From contig JAWLBS010000093.1 of the NCBI GenBank assembly GCA_041687575.1, positions 1-15,335 of the forward strand: 15,335 bases of DNA. The letters run 5' to 3'. Source of the stretch: JANYLN01 sp041687575. GTDB lineage: Bacteria; Planctomycetota; Phycisphaerae; UBA1845; JANYLN01. Within the stretch, counting starts at the first letter, position 1, and the number at the start of each line of letters is the position of its first letter. Below are positions 6,950-13,280 of this stretch, piece by piece. Both the position numbers and the translations under genes were made by a program. Below the pieces are notes generated by a model. It made no database searches. It was given only the letters and a program-made list of their open reading frames with translations, and was not told the DNA's origin.

Positions 6950-6965
6950 GGCGGGCGTGCCCGCC
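6947..6965. repeat. TAGGGCGGGC palindrome, copy 5
   Basis: GGCGGGC (6950-6956), loop GT, GCCCGCC (6959-6965). TAG is the pdaD stop codon. Confidence 0.75.
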
Positions 6966-6968
6966 GAA

Positions 6969-7036
6969 GTTGCCAGTTGCCAGTTACAGTACAGTTGCCA
7001 GTGAACGACAGGGATCAGTGCAGGGCGGTGCCCGCC
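6969..7036. repeat. Composite GTTGCCAGT unit plus decayed palindrome
   Basis: GTTGCCAGT units are followed by GTGAACGACAGGGATCAGTG (6969-7020) and then a shortened GGGCGGTGCCCGCC at 7023-7036. The order matches that at 3204-3286: palindrome, GTTGCCAGT unit, palindrome. Confidence 0.7.
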
Positions 7037-7075
7037 ACAAAGCATGCAACCCGCTCCCGTCGTGTCACCCTCGGG

Positions 7076-7103
7076 AACGAGCCGCGACCGTAAGGGAGCG
7101 GTA
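7076..7103. repeat. CCGCGACCG element, copy 1
   Basis: AACGAGCC followed by GCGACCGTAAGGGAGCGGTA. Copies are at 9733-9760 and 15073-15100. Its outer CCGC and GCGG can pair. It lies 50 nt before speB. Confidence 0.7.
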
Positions 7104-7152
7104 TTCCCTTGGATGCGCAACACCCTCGCATCCCACAGGAAGGAGCAGGCCC

Positions 7153-8049
7153 GTGCCGACCCCGACCGTCCCGTTCAACTTCCTCTCCCTCGAGCCGGCC
7201 CTGGCTGACTACGCCCGAGCCCGCTACGCCGTCATGCCCATTCCCTACGACGCGACGGTCAGCTGGCGGGGCGGCACGAAGAACGGCCCGCACGCCGTGA
7301 TCGCCGCCAGCGAGCACATGGAGACCTACGACGATGAGCTCGACGCGGAATACCACGAGGCGGGCATCGCCACGCTGGAGGCCCTCGAGCCTGACGCCCG
7401 CGGTCCCGAGGCGATGTGCAACCGGGTCCAGCAGGCCGCCGGGCGAGTCGTGGACGACGGCAAGATGCTGATCGGCCTGGGCGGCGAACACTCGGTGACG
7501 ATCGGGCTGTTCCGAGCCGTCCGCAAGCAGCACCCGGACCTCAGCGTGCTGCAGATCGACGCCCACACCGACCTGCGCGACGAGTACCACTCAAGCCCCT
7601 ACAGCCACGCCTGCGTGATGCGCCGGATCGTCGATACGGGTGCAAAGATCGCCGGGGTCGGCGTCCGCAGCATCAGCGCCGAGGAGTGGGCCTTCATCCG
7701 CAGCCGCCCCGAGCAGATCCTTGCCATGACCGGCCTGAAGGTCGCCTCGACGCCGGACTGGATCGACCGGGTGCTCGACCACCTTGGCGAGAAGGTATAC
7801 CTGTCGATCGACATCGACGGGTTCGACCCGGCCGTCGCGCCGGGCACCGGCACGCCCGAGCCGGGCGGGCTCACCTGGTACCAGGGCTGCCGCCTTCTGC
7901 GGGCGCTTGCCGAACGGAAGCAGATTGTCGGCATGGATGTGGTGGAAGTTGCCCCGGTCTCTGACCAGACCGTTACCGAACACCTGGCGGCACGGCTGAT
8001 CTACAAGATGATCTGCTACCGGGAGCACGCGGCGCGACGGGCGATGTGA
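7153..8049 (+). CDS. speB: Agmatinase (agmatine ureohydrolase)
   Basis: Ureohydrolase-fold enzyme that splits agmatine into putrescine and urea at a two-manganese site. It has 298 aa. Metal ligands are visible: H113 in GLGGEHSVTIG, D136, H138 and D140 in DAHTDLRDEY, and D220 and D222 in SIDIDGFDPA, followed by GTGTPEPGG. GTG 7153 is chosen as start because AAGGAG at 7140-7145 lies 7 nt before it and family sequence begins there; the open frame runs further upstream but is not protein-like. pdaD upstream supplies its substrate, which favours agmatinase over guanidinobutyrase, formiminoglutamase or arginase. The 203-bp gap with repeats leaves open whether the two genes share a transcript. Confidence 0.92.
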   Translation: MPTPTVPFNFLSLEPALADYARARYAVMPIPYDATVSWRGGTKNGPHAVIAASEHMETYDDELDAEYHEAGIATLEALEPDARGPEAMCNRVQQAAGRVVDDGKMLIGLGGEHSVTIGLFRAVRKQHPDLSVLQIDAHTDLRDEYHSSPYSHACVMRRIVDTGAKIAGVGVRSISAEEWAFIRSRPEQILAMTGLKVASTPDWIDRVLDHLGEKVYLSIDIDGFDPAVAPGTGTPEPGGLTWYQGCRLLRALAERKQIVGMDVVEVAPVSDQTVTEHLAARLIYKMICYREHAARRAM

Positions 8050-8114
8050 CGGATCGGGTGTCGGGGTTCGGGTCTCGGGTGTCGCATCTACGGGTTGCGG
8101 GTGTCGAAAGACCG

Positions 8115-8134
8115 TAGGGCGGGCTGCGCCCGCC
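8115..8134. repeat. TAGGGCGGGC palindrome, copy 6
   Basis: GGCGGGC (8118-8124), loop TGC, GCCCGCC (8128-8134). Here the TAG is not a stop codon; speB ended at 8049. Confidence 0.8.
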
Positions 8135-8193
8135 AACGGGGTGTATCGTGCCGCATCGCGCGGGGTCTGTTGAAGGCGGCAGCCCCTTGGACT

Positions 8194-8212
8194 GCGGCGC
8201 CGAAGACGCCGC
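8194..8212. repeat. GCGGCG hairpin before DUF2905 gene
   Basis: GCGGCG (8194-8199), loop CCGAAGA, CGCCGC (8207-8212), ending 11 nt before the ATG at 8224. It lies where a ribosome site should be, and no clear Shine-Dalgarno is seen. It resembles an intergenic repeat (CCTTGGACTGCGGCG at 8185-8199). Confidence 0.5.
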
Positions 8213-8223
8213 TTTGAATCGAA

Positions 8224-8448
8224 ATGCCAGAAACCAATTTCGGGAAATACATCGTCCTGGCAGGCCTCACCCTGGTCGTGATCGGCCTGCTGGTGATGCT
8301 CGGCTCGAAGCTGGGCCTTGGCCGGCTGCCCGGTGACATCCGCTACGAGTCTGACCACACACGGATCTACGTCCCCATCACCACCATGCTCCTGCTGTCC
8401 GCCATCCTCAGCCTGATCCTCTGGCTGGTCGGGCGGTTCTGGCGATAA
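8224..8448 (+). CDS. DUF2905 small membrane protein
   Basis: 74 aa with two membrane helices, about residues 9-26 (IVLAGLTLVVIGLLVML) and 50-69 (TTMLLLSAILSLILWLVGRF). Between them is the family signature GLGRLPGDIRYE with a following YVPITTMLLLS. This matches DUF2905, a short bacterial inner-membrane family of unknown function, at its usual size. The start is the only suitable ATG, but its ribosome site is weak and a hairpin precedes it, so translation may be low or coupled. A strong terminator follows 6 nt after the stop. It may be the last gene of the speB transcript, 174 bp downstream of it. Confidence 0.85.
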   Translation: MPETNFGKYIVLAGLTLVVIGLLVMLGSKLGLGRLPGDIRYESDHTRIYVPITTMLLLSAILSLILWLVGRFWR

Positions 8449-8453
8449 GAGAA

Positions 8454-8480
8454 GGGCATCCGGTGGAAAACCGGATGCCC
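8454..8480. terminator. Bidirectional hairpin terminator
   Basis: A perfect 11-bp stem, GGGCATCCGGT (8454-8464), loop GGAAA, ACCGGATGCCC (8470-8480). It lies between the convergent DUF2905 and LolA-like genes. There is no long T-run on either strand, so its efficiency is uncertain, but the position and stem fit. Confidence 0.75.
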
Positions 8481-8516
8481 CTTGGCACAACTCGTATCAG
8501 CCGATACACCGGCCCG

Positions 8517-9305
8517 TCATTCCTCGTCTTCGATGTCCTCCAGGTCGAAGCCCTGCGGCATGCCCGCCCCGCCCATCTGCGTCATGTCCATCACCTCGAC
8601 GCCGGCCGGCACCTTGAACTCGAACCGCTCGGCCGGGATCTTCTCGTCGATCTTGACGTTCGAAAACGCGATGACCATGACCTGCTTGCCGGCCTTGTCA
8701 TGGCCGACGGTCTTGATCGGCATGGCCGTCTTCTTATCGATGTAGTTGACCATCCGGGCGATCGGATTGCCGGGGGTGCTGCGTTTGGGGGTCATCTCCA
8801 GCACCCATGCCTCCCGGCCGTCGACCGTCTGATCCGGCAGGATCTTCACGTCGTGTTCGGCGGTCATGGCCTTGAACATGTCATCGCCGTTGAGCGGCCC
8901 CTGCGCCATCCGCGGGTCCAGGCGGGTTTTCATCGCCATCGTCTCGCCGCCGCTGGTGGTCAAGGTGCTGACATACGGCGGGTCCATGATCGCCAGGATG
9001 GTCGTCTTTTCGGTGCGGGCTTTCTGGCCGGGGATCTCGTGGGTGGCCAGCATGGTCGACTCGTTGCGCGTGACGGTCTTGCCGTCGCGGCGGGCGGACT
9101 GGACCTTCGCGTCGGTGACGGTCTTGCTCTGCATGCCGCCAAACGCCCCGTCCATCTCCATGTGCATGTCGTACTGCACCGTCTTGTAGCCGCTGGTCTT
9201 TTCGTTGACCTGCTTGCGGACCGATTCGAGCGACTCGGCCGCCATCGCCGCCGCCGCCAGCCCCAGCACCGTCACAACCGACACCGCCACCATACGCCTG
9301 ATCAT
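8517..9305 (-). CDS. LolA-like outer membrane lipoprotein-sorting protein
   Basis: 262 aa. The signal peptide has an R-R-M start and the hydrophobic core VAVSVVTVLGLAAAA, with cleavage likely after A22 (AMA-AE). The mature part has alternating short strands typical of the LolA/LppX fold: TVQYDMHMEMDG, then METMAMKTRLD-like stretches, then AWVLEMTPK, VNYIDKKTAMPIKTVGHDKAG and FSNVKIDEKIPAERFEFKVP, ending in an acidic tail (DLEDIEDEE). The C-terminal half matches the common planctomycete 'outer membrane lipoprotein-sorting protein' layout. The start is ATG 9305, with AAGGAG 6 nt upstream; an in-frame extension upstream would spoil the signal peptide. Likely a periplasmic lipid or lipoprotein carrier; whether it is a true LolA is not shown. 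It is transcribed alone, toward DUF2905. Confidence 0.75.
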   Translation of the reverse strand: MIRRMVAVSVVTVLGLAAAAMAAESLESVRKQVNEKTSGYKTVQYDMHMEMDGAFGGMQSKTVTDAKVQSARRDGKTVTRNESTMLATHEIPGQKARTEKTTILAIMDPPYVSTLTTSGGETMAMKTRLDPRMAQGPLNGDDMFKAMTAEHDVKILPDQTVDGREAWVLEMTPKRSTPGNPIARMVNYIDKKTAMPIKTVGHDKAGKQVMVIAFSNVKIDEKIPAERFEFKVPAGVEVMDMTQMGGAGMPQGFDLEDIEDEE

Positions 9306-9595
9306 GTGCAACTCCTTTACGAGTAACCGGACCCTCGTCGCCCGCAACCACACGCGGCCTCGCGGACGCAAGGGGACCTCCGCCCCCTCGTGCCGCTGGA
9401 ATCCCTTATCGGCACCGAGCCGCCGGCTGCAACAGGAAGCAGCCCCGGTAATGATAGCTCCGCTCCGAGCCCCCCGCCGGCAGTCTGACGGGAAAAAGGG
9501 CTATGCATGCAAGGCGCCACCGCGCTCTGACGGTCGAGGCTGTTTCCCCCCTGCGCGGGTGCATCCGCCGATCGGTGGTGGGTGGGCGCTTGACG

Positions 9596-9882
9596 GGGGT
9601 CTGACCCCTGGCAGCACGCCCGCACCCGAATCCCCGCATCCGATTCCCGTGGGGGCCTCGATACCTGAAGGATCCGACGGGGTCTGACCCCCTTGGGGCA
9701 AACCGTCATGAGGGGCGCCACGGTCCTGCGCTAACGAGCCGCGACCGTGAGAGAGCGGTAAACCCCGCCGTGCCGCTCGAACCCCACGGGGTCAGACCCC
9801 ATATGCCTGCACAAGTATCCCCACCACCATGATGCTTCGGCGTCGCTTCCGCCAGCAGGCGTGCGACTCGGGGTCAGACCCC
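9596..9882. repeat. Four GGGGTCAGACCCC palindromes
   Basis: Copies lie at 9596-9608 and 9679-9691 (GGGGTCTGACCCC) and at 9788-9800 and 9870-9882 (GGGGTCAGACCCC). The first two are the second two inverted. Spacings are 83, 109 and 82 bp, so the group is nearly symmetric. The last copy abuts the GH116 promoter region. Confidence 0.85.
9733..9760. repeat. CCGCGACCG element, copy 2
   Basis: AACGAGCC followed by GCGACCGTGAGAGAGCGGTA. It is preceded by GGGCGCCACGGTCCTGCG (9713-9730), which is shared with 4556-4573. It lies near the middle of the GGGGTCAGACCCC group. Confidence 0.7.
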
Positions 9883-9910
9883 TGGAATCCGGAACCCTGC
9901 CGTTTATAAT
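9882..9910 (+). promoter_or_regulatory. Putative promoter of GH116 gene
   Basis: A perfect -10 TATAAT at 9905-9910. Seventeen bases upstream is a weak -35, CTGGAA (9882-9887). Start of transcription near 9917 would give a leader of about 46 nt. The -35 overlaps the end of the fourth palindrome. Confidence 0.45.
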
Positions 9911-9962
9911 AGAAAACTCGTGCCGCTGGTCAGGCGCAACCGGCACTCAGGAGCCCTATAGC

Positions 9963-12404
9963 ATGAAAAGCCCCTATTCGCAGCGGCAGCTGCATTCATC
10001 CAACCGGCAGCGTACCTACAACGGCAACGCCGCCCAGGCCGCCTTCCTGCTCGGCGGGATCGGCACCGGCAACGTCTCGCTCGGCGCGCGCGGCGACCTG
10101 CGCGACTGGGAGATCTTCAACCGTCCCGGCAAGGGCAACATGCTGGCCTACAGCTTCTTCGCCATCCGCGCCAAACGCGCCGGCGGCAAGCCCGTCGCCA
10201 AGGTGCTCGAGGCGAAAATCCCCCCGCCCTATGCCAAGGCCCACGGCTTCCGCTCGCCGGAGATGGCAGGCCTGCCCCGGCTGGACGCCTCGACGATGCG
10301 CGGCCAGTACCCCTTCGTGGCGATCGATTTCGAGGACGCCGAACTGCCGGTGCGCGTACGGCTGCAGGCCTTCACACCGTTTATCCCCTTAAGCGCCGAC
10401 GATTCGGGCATGCCCGCGGCCGTGATCCGCTACGTGGTGAGCAACCCGGGCAGCAAACCGGTCGATGTGACGATTGCCGGCTCGCTGGCGAACATGGCGG
10501 GGCTGAGCTACCAGGCGGTCGATCGCGTGCTCAAGGGCCATCCAGAGGCGGTCAACGAGTTTCGCGGCGATGGGCCGCTGCGGGGCCTGTTCTTCCACAA
10601 CCCCACCACGCAGATCGGCGCGATCGGCAGCGGGACGATGGCCCTGATGACCCCCAACCAGAACGTCACCGCCAAGCGCGACTGGCTCAACCAGGGCTGG
10701 TGGGACGGCGCCCATGACTTCTGGGACGACTTCGTCGACGACGGCCGGCTTGAACCCGAACCCTCATACGAACCGCTCCAGATCGAGACCCAGCCGCGCG
10801 AGCCGCACATCGGCTCGCTCGGGATCGTCGAGACCGTCGGGCCCGGCGAGGAGGAGGTCTTCGAGTTCTACCTGGCGTGGCACTTCCCCAACCGCGCAAA
10901 ACAGTGGAAGGAGGACTGCGGCCCGGACTGCCCCTGCGGGACGATCCGCATGTACTACAGCACCCTCTGGCCGGACGCCTGGGCGGTCGGCACGTACCTG
11001 CACGAAAACCTCGAGCGGCTCGAGTCGCAGTCGCGGGACTTCCACGACGCCCTGTTTGCCAGCAGCCTGCCCGGCTACGTCATCGACGCCCTGCAGGCCA
11101 ACATCACCGTCCTGCGAAGCCCCACGGTCTTCCGCCTGGAGGACGGCACGGTCATGGGCTGGGAAGGCTGTCACGACCAGGCCGGCTGCTGTCACGGCTC
11201 GTGTACGCACGTGTGGAACTATGCCCAGACGCTGGCATTCCTCTTCCCGCAACTCGAACAGACCATGCGCCGCGTCGAGTTCGAACTCGAGACCGACGAG
11301 GCCGGCAAGATGACCTTCCGCAACCAGCGGATCTTCGGCAAGGACGCATGGACCGGACACCCCGCCGCCGACGGCCAGAACGGCACGATCGTCCGGCTCT
11401 ACCGCGAGTGGAAACTCACCGGCGACGACGAGCTGCTCCGCCGCCTGTGGCCCCAGGCGGCCAAAGCCCTGGACTTCGCCTTCGAGCACTGGGATTCCGA
11501 CAAGGACTTCGTGCTCGACAGCCAGCAGCACAACACCTACGACATCGAGTTCTATGGCCCCAACTCGCTGGTCAACTCGATGTTCTTTGCGGCCCTGGCA
11601 GCCGGGGCGGAGATGGCCGAACACCTCGGCAACACCGATCACGCCGCGAAATACCGCCAAGCCCTCGAGCAGGGCAGCGCCAAGATGGACGAGATGCTCT
11701 GGGAGAAGGACAACTACGTCCAGCGGATCCCCGACGTCAACAGCCAGCGCTACCAGTACGGGCTGGGGTGCCTGTCCGACCAGCTGCTCGGGCAGTACCT
11801 GGCGCACGTGGTGGGCCTGGGGCACATCCTGCCGAAGGCCCACGTGAAAAAGGCCATGCAGTCGATCTTTAAGTACAACCTCCGCACCAGCTTCGCCGAC
11901 CACGCCAACGTCCAGCGGACCTACGCCCTCAATGACGAGGCGGGCCTGCTGCTGTGCACGTGGCCCCGGGGCGGTCGGCCGCGCTTCCCGTTCCCTTATG
12001 CCGACGAGGTGTGGACGGGGATCGAGTACCAGGTGGCGGCCAACATGATCTTCGAGGGCCTCGTCGACGAAGGCCTCACCATCGTCAAGGCCGCCCGCGA
12101 CCGCCACGACGGCATCCGCCGCAACCCCTTCAACGAGGTCGAGTGCGGCCACCATTACGTCCGCGCGATGGCGAGCTGGGCCCTGCTGATCGCCCTGTCC
12201 GGCTTCAAATTCGACATGGTCCGCGGCACGATGTCGTTCGCCCCGGCCATCAACAAGGACAAGTTCACCTGCTTCTGGAGCACCGGCAAGGCCTGGGGCA
12301 CGTTCACACAGAAGAAGAACCGCGCCGGCAAACTCGATCGCAAGGTCAAGGTCCTCTACGGCAGCCTCGAAGGCGTAACCGTAGCCGGCGCGGAGGTGGA
12401 GTAG
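9963..12404 (+). CDS. GH116 (DUF608) beta-glucosidase/glucosylceramidase-like
   Basis: 813 aa. The N-terminal beta-sandwich opens with LLGGIGTGNVSLGARGDL followed by DWEIFNRPGKGN, the signature of GBA2-type N-terminal domains. The C-terminal part is the DUF608 (alpha/alpha)6 barrel, with CHGSCTHVWNYAQ, HNTYDIEFYGPNS and PYADEVWTGIEYQVAANM. By family comparison the nucleophile is E529 in YDIEFYG and the acid/base D681 in DEVWTG. Their 152-residue spacing equals that I recall for the Thermoanaerobacterium GH116 enzyme (E441, D593). No signal peptide is seen, so it is probably cytoplasmic. Substrates in the family include beta-glucosides, beta-xylosides and glucosylceramide; which applies here is unknown. 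ATG 9963 has AGGAG at 9949-9953, 9 nt away. It appears to be a single-gene unit. Confidence 0.9.
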   Translation: MKSPYSQRQLHSSNRQRTYNGNAAQAAFLLGGIGTGNVSLGARGDLRDWEIFNRPGKGNMLAYSFFAIRAKRAGGKPVAKVLEAKIPPPYAKAHGFRSPEMAGLPRLDASTMRGQYPFVAIDFEDAELPVRVRLQAFTPFIPLSADDSGMPAAVIRYVVSNPGSKPVDVTIAGSLANMAGLSYQAVDRVLKGHPEAVNEFRGDGPLRGLFFHNPTTQIGAIGSGTMALMTPNQNVTAKRDWLNQGWWDGAHDFWDDFVDDGRLEPEPSYEPLQIETQPREPHIGSLGIVETVGPGEEEVFEFYLAWHFPNRAKQWKEDCGPDCPCGTIRMYYSTLWPDAWAVGTYLHENLERLESQSRDFHDALFASSLPGYVIDALQANITVLRSPTVFRLEDGTVMGWEGCHDQAGCCHGSCTHVWNYAQTLAFLFPQLEQTMRRVEFELETDEAGKMTFRNQRIFGKDAWTGHPAADGQNGTIVRLYREWKLTGDDELLRRLWPQAAKALDFAFEHWDSDKDFVLDSQQHNTYDIEFYGPNSLVNSMFFAALAAGAEMAEHLGNTDHAAKYRQALEQGSAKMDEMLWEKDNYVQRIPDVNSQRYQYGLGCLSDQLLGQYLAHVVGLGHILPKAHVKKAMQSIFKYNLRTSFADHANVQRTYALNDEAGLLLCTWPRGGRPRFPFPYADEVWTGIEYQVAANMIFEGLVDEGLTIVKAARDRHDGIRRNPFNEVECGHHYVRAMASWALLIALSGFKFDMVRGTMSFAPAINKDKFTCFWSTGKAWGTFTQKKNRAGKLDRKVKVLYGSLEGVTVAGAEVE

Positions 12405-12413
12405 GCAGGCGCC

Positions 12414-12905
12414 CTACCGACTCAGCGTCCCGGTGCCGCTCAATTGATAGGGCGGATCCGTTTCAATATTCTGCTCGACACTGAACTCCAGCTCGGTGTC
12501 GGATATCTGGACGAGCGTGATCGTCTGCGTCGTCTGGTAGGTCCCCTGATCGTCCGTGCCGATCCCTGTGCCAGCAATGGTCACCGTCTTCGTGGTCGGA
12601 TCTTCCGTGACCGCATCGATTGTCAGCGTCTCGGTCTCATCGGTGTTTCCGAACCTGGCACCTTGGAAATAAGGCCGGTCGTTGATATACAGCTGCCCGC
12701 CCTCGAGGATCTCCACCGTTGCGTTGAGCGTGACCGGTTCTGGGACATCAGCGTTCGGATCGGAGAACGTCCAGATGTAGGTCACAGTTCCCTGGTAAAC
12801 CCCCGGGACAAGGATCGAAACAGCCGACGGCACATCCACACTGCCGCCAGGGCAACCACCCAATGCCAACACCGCCGCCAGTGACAGCCACGCAATCCGT
12901 TTCAT
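12414..12905 (-). CDS. Small beta-rich lipoprotein, unknown function
   Basis: 163 aa. The signal peptide MKRIAWLSLAAVLALGGC has a good lipobox (L-G-G-C) and lipidation at C18. The mature protein is almost all predicted beta strand (GVYQGTVTYIWTF, TLNATVEILEGG, TKTVTIAGTGIG, TQTITLVQISDTELEFSVE), with many Thr and acidic residues and few Lys, suggesting a single lipocalin-like or sandwich domain. I do not recognise the family. The start is ATG 12905, with AGGAG 6 nt before it; an upstream in-frame ATG at 12932 would put nine residues ahead of the signal peptide and is less likely. It converges on the GH116 gene with only 9 bp between stops and no clear terminator. Confidence 0.75.
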   Translation of the reverse strand: MKRIAWLSLAAVLALGGCPGGSVDVPSAVSILVPGVYQGTVTYIWTFSDPNADVPEPVTLNATVEILEGGQLYINDRPYFQGARFGNTDETETLTIDAVTEDPTTKTVTIAGTGIGTDDQGTYQTTQTITLVQISDTELEFSVEQNIETDPPYQLSGTGTLSR

Positions 12906-13280
12906 CCCGCTCTCCTGGGTAATTCCCGCCATCCATGTTGAAACCCGTCAACCAAGGCCGGAAGAATAGCCCCACGCCCCTTCTGGCACAACCCCAAGGC
13001 CCTTACTGCGGCGCAGCGGTACGAGGACATCGCCAGGGAATCCCCCGCGCCCCGCCGACCGACAGGCGACACAGGTTGCCATCGACTCGCCCGGACGCCA
13101 CCTTATCGGCCACTCCCGGCCGGCCAGGTCCGTACCTCTGGACCAGATGCCGGAAACGGCTGCAGCTTGTCTTGCGGAGGAGCCCGACTTTTTCGTACAC
13201 TGGGCATATCGGGGATCGTAAGTATTTACCGCACGGCCTCATACGCATCGGCAAAGGGCTGTGGCAGGAGGAGAGAAGCT
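12906..13280. other. 375-bp intergenic region
   Basis: Lies between the divergent lipoprotein and dockerin genes. I see no gene or known repeat of this window here. A short GGTCC and GGACC inverted pair lies near 13126-13143, and a possible promoter for the downstream gene at 13172-13201. Confidence 0.6.
13172..13201 (+). promoter_or_regulatory. Possible promoter of dockerin gene
   Basis: TTGCGG (13172-13177) and TACACT (13196-13201), 18 bp apart, about 80 nt before the ATG. Matches to consensus are 4 of 6 or fewer per box, so this is weak. Confidence 0.3.

Larger units (their letters stand above)
9306..9962. other. 657-bp non-coding divergent region
   Basis: Lies between the divergent LolA-like gene and GH116 gene. 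It holds four GGGGTCAGACCCC palindromes (9596-9882), one CCGCGACCG element (9733-9760) and a TATAAT box for the GH116 gene. At 9306-9590 I see no gene, tRNA or recognisable riboswitch. Open frames here have biased, unprotein-like composition. Confidence 0.7.

Noticed and set aside
6517..7152. N-terminal extension of speB reading back through pdaD
   Set aside because: The extra sequence is an off-frame reading of pdaD and repeats; the GTG at 7153 has a strong ribosome site and begins family sequence.
9306..9371. Longer LolA-like protein starting at 9371
   Set aside because: It would place Arg-rich residues before the signal peptide and ignore the AAGGAG just before 9305.
9306..9590. Riboswitch or tRNA in the GH116 upstream region
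   Set aside because: I could not find a tRNA T-loop signature or a known riboswitch core by eye; a covariance-model scan would settle it.
13167..13280. Upstream TTG start extending the dockerin protein by 38 residues
   Set aside because: It would bury the signal peptide, and ATG 13281 has a strong AGGAGGAG site.
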